A stretch of 64,000 nt of DNA from Myxocyprinus asiaticus (Eukaryota; Chordata; Actinopteri; Cypriniformes; Catostomidae), in contig NC_059346.1 in assembly GCF_019703515.2 (NCBI RefSeq), positions 48,963,501 to 49,027,500 on the forward strand. Direction: 5' to 3'. Positions within the stretch are counted from its first letter, which is position 1; the number at the start of each line of letters is the position of its first letter. Positions 47,225 through 58,732 of the stretch are shown piece by piece. A program made the translations under genes and the position numbers. The notes beneath the pieces are model-generated. The model saw nothing but the letters and a program-made list of their open reading frames with translations. It was not told the origin of the DNA and did no database searches.

Positions 47225-48804
47225 CAGGTGCATCTCAATAAATTAGAATGTCGTGGAAAAGTTCATTTATTTCAGTAATTCAACTCAAATTGTGAAACTC
47301 GTGTATTAAATAAATTCAATGCACACAGACTGAAGTAGTTTAAGTCTTTGGTTCTTTTAATTGTGATGATTTTGGCTCACATTTAACAAAACCCACCAAT
47401 TCACTATCTCAAAAAATTAGAATATGGTGACATGCCAATCAGCTAATCAACTCAAAACACCTGCAAAGGTTTCCTGAGCCTTCAAAATGGTCTCTCAGTT
47501 TGGTTCACTAGGCTACACAATCATGGGGAAGTCTGCTGATCTGACAGTTGTCCAGAAGACAATCATTGACACCCTTCACAAGGAGGGTAAGCCACAAACA
47601 TTCATTGCCAAAGAAGCTGGCTGTTCACAGAGTGCTGTATCCAAGCATGTTAACAGAAAGTTGAGTGGAAGGAAAAAGTGTTGAAGAAAAAGATGCACAA
47701 CCAACCAAGAGAACCGCAGCCTTATGATTGTCCAGCAAAATCGATTCAAGAATTTGGGTGAACTTCACAAGGAATGGACTGAGGCTGGGGTCAAGGCATC
47801 AAGAGCCACCACACACAGACTTGTCAAGGAATTTGGCTACAGTTGTCGTATTCCTCTTGTTAAGCCACTCCTGAACCACAGACAACGTCAGAGGCGTCTT
47901 ACCTGGGCTAAGGAGAAGAAGAACTGGACTGTTGCCCAGTGGTCCAAAGTCTTCTTTTCAGATGAGAGCAAGGTTTGTATTTCATTTGGAAACCAAGGTC
48001 CTAGAGTCTGGAGGAAGGGTGGAGAAGCTCATAGCCCAAGTTGCTTGAAGTCCAGTGTTAAGTTTCCACAGTCTGTGATGATTTGGGGTGCAATGTCATC
48101 TGCTGGTGTTGGTCCATTGTGTTTTTTGAAAACCAAAGTCACTGCACCCGTTTACCAAGAAATGTTGGAGCACTTCATGCTTCCTTCTGCTGACCAGCTT
48201 TTTAAAGATGCTGATTTCATTTTCCAGCAGGATTTGGCACCTGCCCACACTGCCAAAAGCACCAAAAGTTGGTTAAATGACCATGGTGTTGATGTGCTTG
48301 ACTGGCCAGCAAACTCACCAGACCTGAACCCCATAGAGAATCTATGGGGTATTGTCAAGAGGAAAATGAGAAACAAGAGACCAAAAAATGCAGATGAGCT
48401 GAAGGCCACTGTCAAAGAAACCTGGGCTTCCATACCACCTCAGCAGTGCCACAAACTGATCACCTCCATGCCACACCGAATTGAGGCAGTAATTAAAGCA
48501 AAAGGAGCCCCTACCAAGTATTGAGTACATATACAGTAAATGAACATACTTTCCAGAAGGCCAACAATTCACTAAAAATGTTTTTTTTATTGGTCTTATG
48601 ATGTATTCTAATTTTTTGAGATAGTGAATTGGTGGGTTTTTGTTAAATGTGAGCCAAAATCATCACAATTAAAAGAACCAAAGACTTAAACTACTTCAGT
48701 CTGTGTGCACTGAATTTATTTAATACACGAGTTTCACAATTTGAGTTGAATTACTGAAATAAATGAACTTTTCCACGACATTCTAATTTATTGAGATGCA
48801 CCTG
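47225..48804 (+). mobile_element. Tc1-like transposon, nearly intact (1580 bp)
   Basis: Terminal repeats start CAGGTGCATCTCAATAAATT at 47225 and end in its exact inverse at 48804, flanked by TA (47223-47224, 48805-48806). The inverted repeats extend about 200 bp with almost no differences, and contain an inner 'AAAAAATTAGAATATGG' repeat (IR/DR layout). This, and the almost open transposase, make it the youngest-looking DNA transposon in the window. Confidence 0.95.
47487..48524 (+). pseudogene. Tc1-like transposase with a single nonsense codon
   Basis: In one frame from 47487 to 48524 (345 codons plus stop). N-terminal HTH KEAGCSQSAVSKHVNRK, basic GRKKC linker, TGA at 47682-47684, then the same frame continues through NQENRSLMIVQQNRFKNLGE, FSDESKVCISFGNQGPRVWR, FQQDLAPAHTAK and NSPDLNPIENLWGIVKRKMR to AKGAPTKY. 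The three acidic residues are present, with 34 residues between the second and third (DD34E). The related copy at 5012 has a glycine codon (GGA) at the stop position. No other lesion is visible to me. Confidence 0.93.
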
Positions 48805-49881
48805 TATATGAAAAGGCAACATTTGGACTTTCAGTAAGATTCCTAAATTCTGGACAGCTGTACACCAAGTTATAGAAAATGTCACATCCCTTATAGATAT
48901 CTTTGCATGGATATCATGCCAAATTTACATGGATTACTGAATTTACATGGTCATGACATGAGTTGAAAGGCTGGTAAGCTGTTCTGATACACTATCGCAT
49001 CATACTAGTTTCATACTTTCGAAAGAGTGTACATTTTAAAATGTATATTTATGTATATGTATATATTTCGGTGCAATGCCTTGCCACATAGGCTCCCATT
49101 GCAAGTGCATAACTGTAGATATGTTTTTTGTTTGTTTTTACAGATTAAGGGACAGGTTTAAATTATTTTCTGTGGTAAATGACAGCATGCCACATAGGCT
49201 AAATCATTGCACTAATATTTAGGCAGTTTGACAGTCAATTTGGATTGCAGCACAGCGTGCATCAATTCATCCTCTAAATCCGAATGTGCAGTGCATCTCT
49301 GACACTATCTATCTGAAAGGCACACTTGAGACATACAGTAGACTCAGAAGCAGATATAGGCACTATTAAGAAGATGGACAGAGCTGCATGCAAACTATAT
49401 TTAAATGAGAACAGAATATGAACAGGCAGGACAGGTGGCTATTGTCTTATCAGAGATTAATTAACTATCACTCTATTAATTCCTCACTCGAAAATGCTCT
49501 GTCTTATCACAGGAAGGACTGCCAGCCTTTGGTCTCTTGCTTCTATTGGTTCTATTAGCAGATCAGATTGTGAATCGAAGAGCCATGTCATCCAATTGTG
49601 TGCTAGAATCTGTGAGGTAGTGTCGGGCCAAGGTGGCTAAATTGTGCTCTGCCTGGATCAATAAAACATGTATGTTTGTCATTGGAACTGTCTGCCTTAC
49701 TGCACAGGCCTTGACGCCAGCAAAGCATGACAGCTGACGCCAATGATTACAATAAATCTGCCCCTGAGTGACAGGTTCAACACTGACCGTTTAAACCAAT
49801 CATTGACTGAGCTGAGTTTAAATGTGATGGACAACCAGACAAACAAATGCATTTTAGTTTCTATATGCACTAATCTGCTCT

Positions 49882-49883
<2 letters not shown>

Positions 49884-49925
<42 letters not shown>
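49884..49925. repeat. (CT)n microsatellite
   Basis: About 20 CT units with one interruption ('TTTCTCTC') near the 3' side. Confidence 0.92.
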
Positions 49926-49926
<1 letters not shown>

Positions 49927-51534
49927 ATATTGCACACCTTTATAGCAAATCTGAAATACACAAACAAATTGTATTACTCTGAATTTGTCTTTATATGTAT
50001 CAAGACAATGTGTATCAATTAGTCCTACATGACAAAAAAAACTATTTTTATTTGATCTAACCCCTAAAAATGACTTTTTCTGAAGTAACCAGGTTGATTT
50101 ATATTAAATATTTAACTTGAATATAACAATTTAATTTAGATGTTTCCACATGGTTACCTGACAACAATATTTTACAGTTTAGGCCAGACTTAAAATGCAA
50201 CACTACATTATATGCAATATCTAACAGGGGGTCCCTGCTCTGTCTTTCTATCTTTCTATAGTCTTTGACCTGACAAAGTGCTGAGAGATATAATATATTA
50301 ATATAAAGACACCAGCTGTATTGACTTCAGCAGAGCAAGAAAAAGGTGTTTGTTAAATCTCTAAAATGTTAATGAATTCAAACAGCACCTTGGCAGAAAT
50401 GCTGACATATGGATAACAAGTCAAACAGTGAATGATATTAAAGTGATATAAAGCCTAAGCATTAGTACCAGGGGCGAGGCCACATAAGGGCCAGAGGGGC
50501 ACTGGTCCACTCAGACTGACGGCTGGTCCACCCAATCAAAACTGCCAGAATATCCTAATAGTTTGCAAATCTTGTCGCACACAAAATAGCTCACATACGC
50601 ATGATAACCATCATATTCCTGTTATTAATACAGTTAGAAAAATGTGTTTTTATTTTAAATAAGTTCACTGAAATGGAGTCGCTCATGTTTCGTGGTCCGC
50701 ACAGCGCTAAATACAGTCATGCCTGTAAACTAATCCACTTTGTTTTTGTTTCACTTTACTTTTTGAACATTAACTTGGGGGGTGTAGTAGATGTTTCTGT
50801 AGATGACATTTCTGTGGTTTGACATGTGGTGTACTTAACATCCAACACACAAAAACAGCCACACTGTAAACAGTTATAGGTTGATCAAATGTAGTCTTTT
50901 TCACGAACCTGTGTTTTTTTAAGACTTCTGGTTGGGATTTCTAAATTGCCTATAATATCCAGAATTTGGCTTTATTTTCATGTCGACCTGCTCTTTACAG
51001 TCGTCATGTGTTCGGTGTGTGTATTTGCCATTAAAAGCCATCTAGATCAGTTTCATTTGAACCTTCTTTACACCGCCTTTCTCTCTTTGCACACACGCTG
51101 TTAGTGTGTGAGAGTGCGGGAGGCTATATAAATGTCTCTTTGGCATTTCTCTTAATTTATGTACGTTGTTTTACACTTTATGTTTTTACGCTATTCTTTG
51201 CATGCAGGCATTTCTTTCTAAGCTGCCACTGCATCCAGTTGGTTTTGGGTAAGAACAGACCAAAATGTAACTCTTTTTTCTCTGTACATATTGTCATTGC
51301 AGTCTCTAAGCACGATTATGATTTCAAGCTTGATTACACTTCTTAGTGTAGTTGCAGAGTGCTAGATAGCGCTGTTGGAAGTCTTATCGATCTTGAAATC
51401 ATGATCGCCAAGGACACTGCTGTCAAGATGTACAATGAAAAAGGAGTTATATTTTGGTCTGTTCTCACCCAAAACCAACTGGATCGCATCAGAAGACATA
51501 GATTAATATCTATTAATGACTATGGAGTCATATA

Positions 51535-51730
51535 GATTACTTTTATGCTGACTTTATGTGCAAAGTTCTGGTCACCATTCACTTGCATTGTATGGACCTA
51601 CAGAGCTGAGATATTCTTCTAAAAATCTTTGTGTTCTGCAGAAGAAAGAAAGTCATACACATCTGGGATGGCAAGATGGCGAGTAAATGATGAGAGAGCT
51701 TTCATTTTTGTGTGAACTATTCCTTTAACA
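51535..51730. mobile_element. AGTTCACCC-type MITE, left end missing
   Basis: From 'GAGTCATATAGATTACTTTT' to 'GTGTGAACTATTCCTTTAA'. The sequence is shared in order with 59930-60155, including 'CTACAGAGCTGAGATATTCT'. The expected inverted left end is not found. Confidence 0.75.
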
Positions 51731-52652
51731 ATTATTTTCGTTAACAATAACAAAATACTGTAACATTAATTTTAAAAGTAAAATTCCACAACTCAGTAGA
51801 ACCGCTGTAAAAACAGAACACGTGTTTCACCAGAGTCGCGCTTGCTAAGAATTGTCATTTGTAATTAATAAAAAAAATTATATTGGTAATATCAAGATGA
51901 TATCAAATAGTATTTATCGGGGAAACAAAATAAAATATGATAAAAATCTGTGAAGTCCGTCCGAGTGGCAGATGAAAATAATTTGCAGTGCTTCGTCTCT
52001 GTGTGACCTGGCACTTGTGAGTAGCAAAAAAACAAAAACAAAATAATAATCAGAAAATACAATGATCCAGAACACAGATGAGGCAGAGGAGAGAAAAGAG
52101 CGCTCTCAATTGACATACTATTCAAAGTAAATATTATTATAATATTACAGTAGTTACATAAAGCACAAAAAGTAAATGAGCATGTATTGACTCATAAAGG
52201 CATAGGAAAGGGGTATGCAATTAGGCATCATCATCATCACACCTGGTCTGGTACAAAACAAGTCATGTGAGGCTTTGAAATGGCTTTTGATGATGACGAC
52301 GACTTTTTATGCCCTTTGCAATCAGTGAAGGGGAAAGGGAAGGTATTTATGTTTATTTGGATGAAATGATGAAAAAATTACCACTGTGCTGGCAGCCTGT
52401 GATTACAGAGGGGTCTCCGTCTTTCAGTGCAATTACAACAAACACCAGACATCGAAGGGATCGGAAAGAGGAAAGGAGGATTGGGAAAGGTAGGGAACAG
52501 AAAGTTCAGAAAAAAACAGGGAATAGGAAAAAAAAATGTCAAGCTAAAAGAAATAAAATATGAGAATGAAAGAAGAACTGGGTGGGAAAAGGCAGATGTG
52601 TGCAAAGATGTTAAGGAATAAAAAGGCGTAAGTAATTATTCAGATCTCGTAC

Positions 52653-52777
52653 CTGGCCTCTAAGATCTGCTGCCGCATGGTCTTGACATACTCAAAGCTG
52701 TCGAAACAGCAGATGTCATAGACCAGGATGTAGACATGAGCGCTTCGAATGCCTCGACAGCAAACATCTGACCATTC
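52653..52777 (-). CDS. rasl10b: rasl10b coding exon 2
   Basis: A 125-bp exon between AG (52779-52778) and donor GT (52652-52651). It encodes [20 protein letters not shown], then [20 protein letters not shown] and the first two bases of an Arg codon. It covers residues 73-113 of the GTPase domain: the beta-4 strand VYILVYDI and the following helix. The entry is phase 0, matching exon 1, and the exit is phase 2, matching exon 3. The sequence is very close to my recollection of mammalian RASL10B in this region. It was too short and too split to show as a long open frame. Confidence 0.93.
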
Positions 52778-52943
52778 CTGTACACAGAGCACAATTATCT
52801 ATCAACACATTCATCACAATCAACATCAGATGGCTACAGAATGCATGCACCTTTATATTATAGATGAGATTTGGTGAAATTAATCACAGGAGATCAATGG
52901 TCAGTGAACATTTTCACTAAGTAATACATTCGATTTTGTTTTG

Positions 52944-53215
52944 TTTCTCACCAAACCTTATCGTATGCTTTCATAACAATCATGAGTCTAATGGAATAAT
53001 TTATTAGACTTCTGAATTATACTTTTGCATTCTTTTGTAGCTTGAAGAGGTGGTCACCATAAACTGCCACTGAATGACATCACTGAGTGCAAAACATTTT
53101 CACAATTTCTCCCTTTGTGTTAAGAAAAAGAAAGAAAGTCATATAGGGTTATGACAACACAGGGGTGAGTGAACAATAAATTAATTTTCACTCTTGGGTG
53201 AACTAATCCTTTAAT
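52944..53215. repeat. Dispersed repeat, copy 2 of 2 (partner 575-850)
   Basis: Same orientation and order of blocks as 575-850, for example 'GCTTGAAGAGGTGGTCACCA' and 'AAGAAAAAGAAAGAAAGTCA', ending 'CTCTTGGGTGAACTAATCC'. This copy keeps a more complete right end. Confidence 0.75.
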
Positions 53216-54180
53216 AATTTTGCACTGCACAATTTATTTAATTGGTAAAAACATCAAACTGATCAAATAGCCATGTGTCATGTGTCGTTGGAAAAATCTC
53301 AAAGAGTAGAATACAACCCAATATTTGTTTTACTTACAGACAAAAATATAGTGAGTAGTAGCTAAGTACGTGTCTTTGACATACATGTTACATGTAAACA
53401 GGTGTTGCCTATAAGCCACTTTTTCACTTATAACTTCACAAAAAATAAACAGAACATAAAATACATATGATCACATAGCATTACTTAGAGGAGTGGATTC
53501 CTGTTAAAATGAGCTCACACACAATGTAATCAGATGAATAGATCATTAGATAATCCACACAAAGCACAATGTACACACAGCACATAATGTGCAATCTGGC
53601 TAAAAACCCATTAGCTTTCCTGGATTAGATGACTTTATTGGAAATGATGTAGTATGTTGTCCAGCATCATGGAACGCTAAACCAATCGTATTAGGATTCA
53701 GATCGCTGCAACCAGAGGTGGAAGTCAAACAAATATGGGCAGAGAGGATCATTCACTCTAATTACATATGGCCACCAGGAGATGGTACCAAATACATGAC
53801 ACAGATGCGATGATGGTTCAAATGACACAAAATGGAACTGAATGAGATCTCGTTACTCATGCCTGCATGCTTTGGATAGAAAGCAAACCTTTAGTCATTG
53901 TTGTGTTTGCATGTGTAATTAGTTCTTGGTTAGTAATTCGTTTTGGGAACAAAACAAAAGCAGTTTTTCAGAGCCACCTTATTTACACCCTGAGATATAT
54001 TATTTTAAATAAAAAACAAAAGTTTATTTGTGATTGTTCTTAGTCTCATAATTTATCATAATCAATATCATTAAAAATTTGAAAAGTTTTCTTTAAAATG
54101 ATACCTCATTGTTTCTGTTATAAGCCTAAAATTTTGGGCATGCCACTGAAACAGGAAATCTTTAAAAACACCTTCAGAGT

Positions 54181-54335
54181 TAAGGGGTTAAATCAATAAA
54201 ACCTACTTACCTACCTACCTACCCTAAACCTTAAACCTAACTGATAGTGTCATAAAAAGCAAATGTGAGATGAAAAGCTTAATTGCTGAAGCAACCACGT
54301 CTTTTTGTGGTGCTTCTATGACACCTTCGGCTTAT
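54181..54335. repeat. Dispersed repeat, inverted relative to 57425-57575
   Basis: Contains 'CCTAAACCTTAAACCTAACT' and 'GATAGTGTCATAAAAAGCAAA'. The reverse complement of these blocks occurs in the same order at 57425-57575. Confidence 0.75.
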
Positions 54336-54369
54336 GTGTCAACTCGCATGATCTTCAGTGAATAGAAGT

Positions 54370-56178
54370 CATTAGCCTAGTTTCCATCCACTTTTCGTGC
54401 TATTTTGTTATCAATAAAGTGAAAATGCATAAAAAAAGTTTGGAAAATTTGCCGTCTTCTGCCTGTTTCCATTCAAATGGCCTTTTATCGATAAAAATGG
54501 TGTGCGTGATGATATCATGCTTAAAAAAACACTGTCGCATAAGTTTTGGTTTATCGCAATAGAAATCTGCCCTTATGCCGTCTCCATTCAGAAATGTGTG
54601 TTTATCGCTAATTGTGTACCTTTCGCCTCCCAGATGCCCCTAATATTTTCCTCTGAAGTTTTTGTAAAATGGGGAGAATATTGAGACAATTCATTGAAAT
54701 TAGACAGCTTACTGTCATTTTAATTTCACAAATAAAAGCAATCAGAAGAGGAGGAATTGCAATTAAAAGGGAACAGTTTCCCTTCTGATAGGACTGTAAT
54801 GTTGGTCCTGATGTTGCGCCTATCGTAGGTTGCCACCGGTTCTGACCCGAAAGCGAATCGCCATGGCCCTGTTCAAGCTGACATCCTGCACCAAGTAGTG
54901 GGGGAAACTTTCAGTCTTAGTATAAGGACCATCCATCCATGTGTTTATACTGTGTGCACAACTATTAAAGAGAAACTGATGCTGTGTAATATGAGGGTTT
55001 ACATATGATACATTCCTGATATTCAGTAGGCTATTTTGAACAGTCATCTAATCTAAAGCATTGCCATCACAATTGCATTATGTCCCGCATATTTGTCCAG
55101 CAACTTTTAACGACCAACTGAACTTGATTGTCATCTAAAATTAATTTTAGCGTCATAATGCAATTTACATTTTCTGAAGAAGCTCAGCAAATGCGATCCG
55201 AGGTAAAGAGGGTTAGATTTAAAATATTTAAAAGTTTAAAAATTTTCAAAAGCTCGTTTTCTGAAAGTGAACTCAGCATTGGACAAATAGATTTATCTAG
55301 TCTTGAAGAAAGTCTAGAACATTCTGAAAATGTCATTCAGCCACTTTTTTCATCTACAGAACAGGGTAAGGCTAATTTAAGTTTGTATAAAGAAAAGGCA
55401 ATTTTATAGGCCTGACAATATTATTATTTTTTTTCGTTTGGAAATTAATTATTTTATTTAATGCTTTATTCAATTGTTAATTTATTTAGCCTAATTTCAT
55501 ACAGGGAATTGTACTGGCATTTTTTCAAAAGTAAGCTAAACAATCATTTTATAGAATTAGGCTATATGTTAGTGTTCCAAAAAAGCACACTGAAGATTTT
55601 CTCCTGGTATTGTGTATTTATTTTTAATTTAAAACTTCTTTGTGCACAGAAATTATATGTTTTTTGTATTGTGGGCTAATTCCGTGACTGCTGTCTATTA
55701 TTTTGAATGGTGTGGAAAAGCAACTTTAATAAATAAACGGATGGCTACAGCGATTAAATTAATCACAAACAGTGGCCATTAATTTGTTCTCTGTGCACTT
55801 GTCAATGTGCATGTCTTGATACAAAATATTTGTGTTGGCACTCCTGGAAGTCTCATGCTTGCAGCATCGGATCTATATGCCATTAAGATCAATTCATAAT
55901 CACGCACAATAAATTGGCTTTCAAGGATGTATACCGTCGTCATGATTCACACAGGCTAATGATTGGGGTAAATTCTGTCACGTGACACGTTAATGTTTTT
56001 TCGACAAAAAGTGTTTCCAAACCAGTTTTTCTTGACATTTGAAGTATCGACATAGAGTTTATGTGCTAGAGTTAAATGGAAAAATATTATGTCGACACTA
56101 ATTTGCGTTTCCATCAGCTTAATTTTGATGCGCTAAAACTTTTTTCGCAAAAAATCATTGGATGGAAACGTAGTTAAT
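54370..56178 (+). mobile_element. PIF/Harbinger-like DNA transposon remnant
   Basis: Inverted ends 'CTAGTTTCCATCCACTTTT' near 54378 and 'TGGATGGAAACGTAG' ending near 56174, with TTA following. The interior has repeated 'TTTCCAT', 'TTATCG' and 'GCGTTTCCATCA' motifs in both orientations. It contains a decayed Harbinger-type transposase segment (54823-55015). The exact ends and the 3-bp target duplication are not certain. Confidence 0.55.
54823..55015 (+). pseudogene. Harbinger-type transposase fragment
   Basis: Read on the + strand with one frame change: LPPVLTRKRIAMALFKLTSC, then VVGETFSLSIRTIHPCVYTV, then CTTIKEKLMLC. The pattern 'KR-A-AL-KL-SC--Y-VVGE-F-VS-TT--CVY' is what I recall of the HTH region of PIF/Harbinger nucleases. 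The catalytic DDE part was not found. Confidence 0.5.
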
Positions 56179-56584
56179 GTTGTTTTAGCACATCTAGTGC
56201 TAAATTGCCGCAATAAGTACGAGTCACATAAAAATTGTTTTTCAAAGATGTAGGTATAGTAACGTTATTCAATGGAACCAGGTCAGTGTGAAATTCTGGA
56301 TTCATGTTTTTCAAGAGAGACAAGAGAAAAACAGTTAATGCAGAAACGAGAGATGATGAGGGCCACCGAGTTTGCACCCTATTCTTATTCTCCTGATCTA
56401 TTTGTGTAAATCGGCTAAGTAAAGACAGAAAGAGGGCACTCTGACAGCACACTCAGCGGTCTCCAAATGACTGCCCTTAAGTTTTTGTAAAAGATGCTCT
56501 TTTATATGTTACTCTGGTAATAATGGTCAGAATTTCAGGAGACAGAAAAGCTAGCTTTTTAAATGAAGGAAAGAAAAACAGCCC

Positions 56585-56875
56585 TGAAAGCACAAGTACA
56601 TCACCCAGACATCTATTTGATGTGTGTGTTTATACTGTATCTGGAAGATGTATTTTTTTACGTTGTTTGCTCATCTGCAATACGTCTATAAGATGTCTGT
56701 ATATAAGTATGTCTCAGATGTCAATAAGACATTAATCAGATATCTTTGAGACATTTATTATTTAGAATGTTTGTAAATCTGATCTTTTTAAGATGTTTAG
56801 ACGTTAATTAGATCATGATGCTTTCCAGATGAAAAGATCTAAAACAGACATCTCAGAGATGTACGTGTGCTAACT
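56585..56875. mobile_element. MITE with AGATGTCT sub-repeats
   Basis: Inverted ends 'AGCACAAGTACATCACC' and 'GATGTACGTGTGCT'. Inside, 'AGATGT' and 'AGACATCT' motifs recur in both orientations (for example near 56645, 56690, 56717, 56790 and 56850), making most of the element able to fold. Confidence 0.65.
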
Positions 56876-57424
56876 GGGAGTTGTCTAAATCACAACCAAT
56901 TATGTCTAAAGCTAACTGCGGACTGATAAAAATGTCCAGTTTAGAATACGATTATAAATGTAAAGTTACAAAAAAAATCCTCTCTTCCAATTGTCATTAA
57001 TTAAAGCTCTGAAATCATTATGACACTATTGAGAAAGAAAAGTGTGCTGAGACAAAGGACCTCATGAGGTTCTATTATCCCTTCAAGCTGTCTGAAATCA
57101 CAAGTATTTTAGGCAGAACCAAGTGCTATCAGGTGGCTGGTTCATTATAAACCATTCGCAAACTTGTCTAATAGAATCAAGTTGTTATACCTACATTTTT
57201 GCAAAATACTTTTAACACACCTCGTTGTATGTATTGCTACAGTTTCCTGGTGAAATGAACTTTTACTATAGCGCATGACTTCTTAGGCGATATTTTGCAT
57301 TACATAACCAACTACATTTAAAAGCTTGTTCAAATGTGATCGGACTACACAGTAGCTAACTGAAAGCGCATTGCACTTGGGATGCAAAGGACCGGGTCAG
57401 AGTCCTAAAAAGCATGTGAGTCCA

Positions 57425-57575
57425 CACATGACCTGAAAGTCTCAAAGACGCACCATGAAATGATGTGGTTGCTTCGCAATCAAGTTTTATCATGTCACAT
57501 TTGCTTTTCATGACACTATCGGTTAGGTTTAGGTTTAAGGTTTAGGATAGGGAGGTACGTTTTGATGATTTTAAA
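57425..57575. repeat. Dispersed repeat, inverted partner of 54181-54335
   Basis: Blocks 'GATGTGGTTGCTTC', 'TCACATTTGCTTTTCATGAC' and 'GGTTAGGTTTAGGTTTAAGG' are the reverse complement of the 54181-54335 blocks. Confidence 0.75.
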
Positions 57576-57759
57576 CATCATTAAACTAGGTCAGCTGTTT
57601 TGAAAAAAAGTTACTCGCTTTTAGCGCCACACAGTGGACATATCACCTCAGAATTATCGTGATACGTGTAATGAACCACGTAATATCACTTTGCAAAAAT
57701 GTTGCCACAGTCACGCAATTTTCATTAGATCAGGCTGATCATTCTACAATATTAAAACT

Positions 57760-58030
57760 CTCACTGTGCACAAAAGGAGGAGAGTTATGCAAATAATGTG
57801 TAATTTCTGTCCCACTCTCATCACCAAACGAAATGGCAAACAGTCCCACCATCTACCACTGGTCGGAAAACAGATAGTCCCTCCTCAATCTCTCACCATT
57901 AGATGCACATAAAATAGAGCAATGTTTTGATAGTGATATAGCCAAAGAGTTTGCACTTTTCAGGGGATTCAAACTATGAGTGTCTTATTTAAATTTGCTT
58001 CTGCATATTAACCTACAAAGTAGTTTTAAG
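57760..58030. repeat. Dispersed repeat, copy 1 (partner 59255-59515)
   Basis: Blocks 'CTACCACTGGTCGG', 'AACAGATAGTCCC', 'CAATGTTTTGATAG' and 'TTTTCAGGGGATTCAAAC' recur in the same order and orientation at 59255-59515. Confidence 0.7.
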
Positions 58031-58078
58031 TAATTTAAGGTACGTTTAAGAAAGTATTTAGGCATTGACCTTTAAAGA

Positions 58079-58450
58079 ACTTAAAGGTGCTGTATGTGAT
58101 TTTTTCTTGGAAAGGTATGCAAAAAAAGTTCCTGCTCCCTGAAAGATATTACTGAAATAAGTGTCGTGAGATACCTGTCAATCATTCTGTGTGTTCTCAT
58201 TGTATTGTGGTTTCAGTGAATTGTTGAGGCTTACTGCCATTTTTATGCCATGTTGTTCACAACAGTTGTCAGCTAAGGGTGCTGTTTTACTGCTGTTGTT
58301 TTTATCAACTATTTCTGAACAATGTCAGCCTCAACTAAGCTCATTTGGCACCTTTCGAGTGCAGAGTTTTGGAAAGAGGGGGCGTGGCTAATTCAACGAC
58401 CCAGTCTCGTGGAAGTAGAATGGCTGAAATCGCTTACAGCACCTTTAAAT
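58079..58450. mobile_element. MITE family 'AGGTGCTGT', copy 2, compact
   Basis: Inverted ends 'TTAAAGGTGCTGTATGTGAT' and 'ATCGCTTACAGCACCTTTAA', giving TTAA at both edges. About 370 bp. Shares internal blocks with 38513-39450 ('CCTGTCAATCATTCTGTGTG', 'GAAAGAGGGGGCGTGGCTAA'). Confidence 0.75.
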
Positions 58451-58732
58451 AAGTAACAGTTAAACTTCTAATTTCTGTAAAATTCTATTTAACACAATTA
58501 AGTGTCAATTAGAAAACCAAAGTTAAAATAGATAGAAAAGTTGGTATTAAAGAGGTTCCAAAAGAACATGAAAAACAGTAGATACAGGTTTGGTAATTTT
58601 ATAAGGGTTTATTTGGGTACCTGGTCACCATAAGAAGAACCTGTTGATGTGTGTGCTTTCTCTGTGTTATAAACCATGTCCTGACTCAGGGTCAGGTAAG
58701 AGCTGCAGTGTTCTGTATATTGTTTACAGTAC

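Larger units (their letters stand above)
41041..52652 (-). other. rasl10b: rasl10b intron 2 (11.6 kb)
   Basis: Bounded by consensus GT-AG on the - strand. It contains a TTAA-flanked MITE (41252-42392), several simple repeats, two hAT-like or unclassified MITEs (44926-45525, 45631-46679), a Tc1 (47225-48804) and a repeat at 51535-51730. About 42400-44900 and 48810-51530 carry no recognised gene. Confidence 0.8.
52778..58732 (-). other. rasl10b: rasl10b intron 1 within the coding region (6.0 kb)
   Basis: Consensus GT (58732-58731) and AG (52779-52778) on the - strand. It contains dispersed repeats at 52944-53215, 54181-54335, 56585-56875, 57425-57575, 57760-58030 and 58079-58450, and a Harbinger remnant at about 54370-56178. 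53216-54180 shows nothing recognised. Confidence 0.8.

Noticed and set aside
52309..52621. Lys/Glu/Arg-rich open frames near rasl10b exon 2
   Set aside because: Purine-rich low-complexity intron sequence. No domain, start context or splice structure.
55461..55679. Hydrophobic 72-residue frame
   Set aside because: AT-rich sequence inside the Harbinger remnant. The hydrophobicity follows from TTT/ATT codons.
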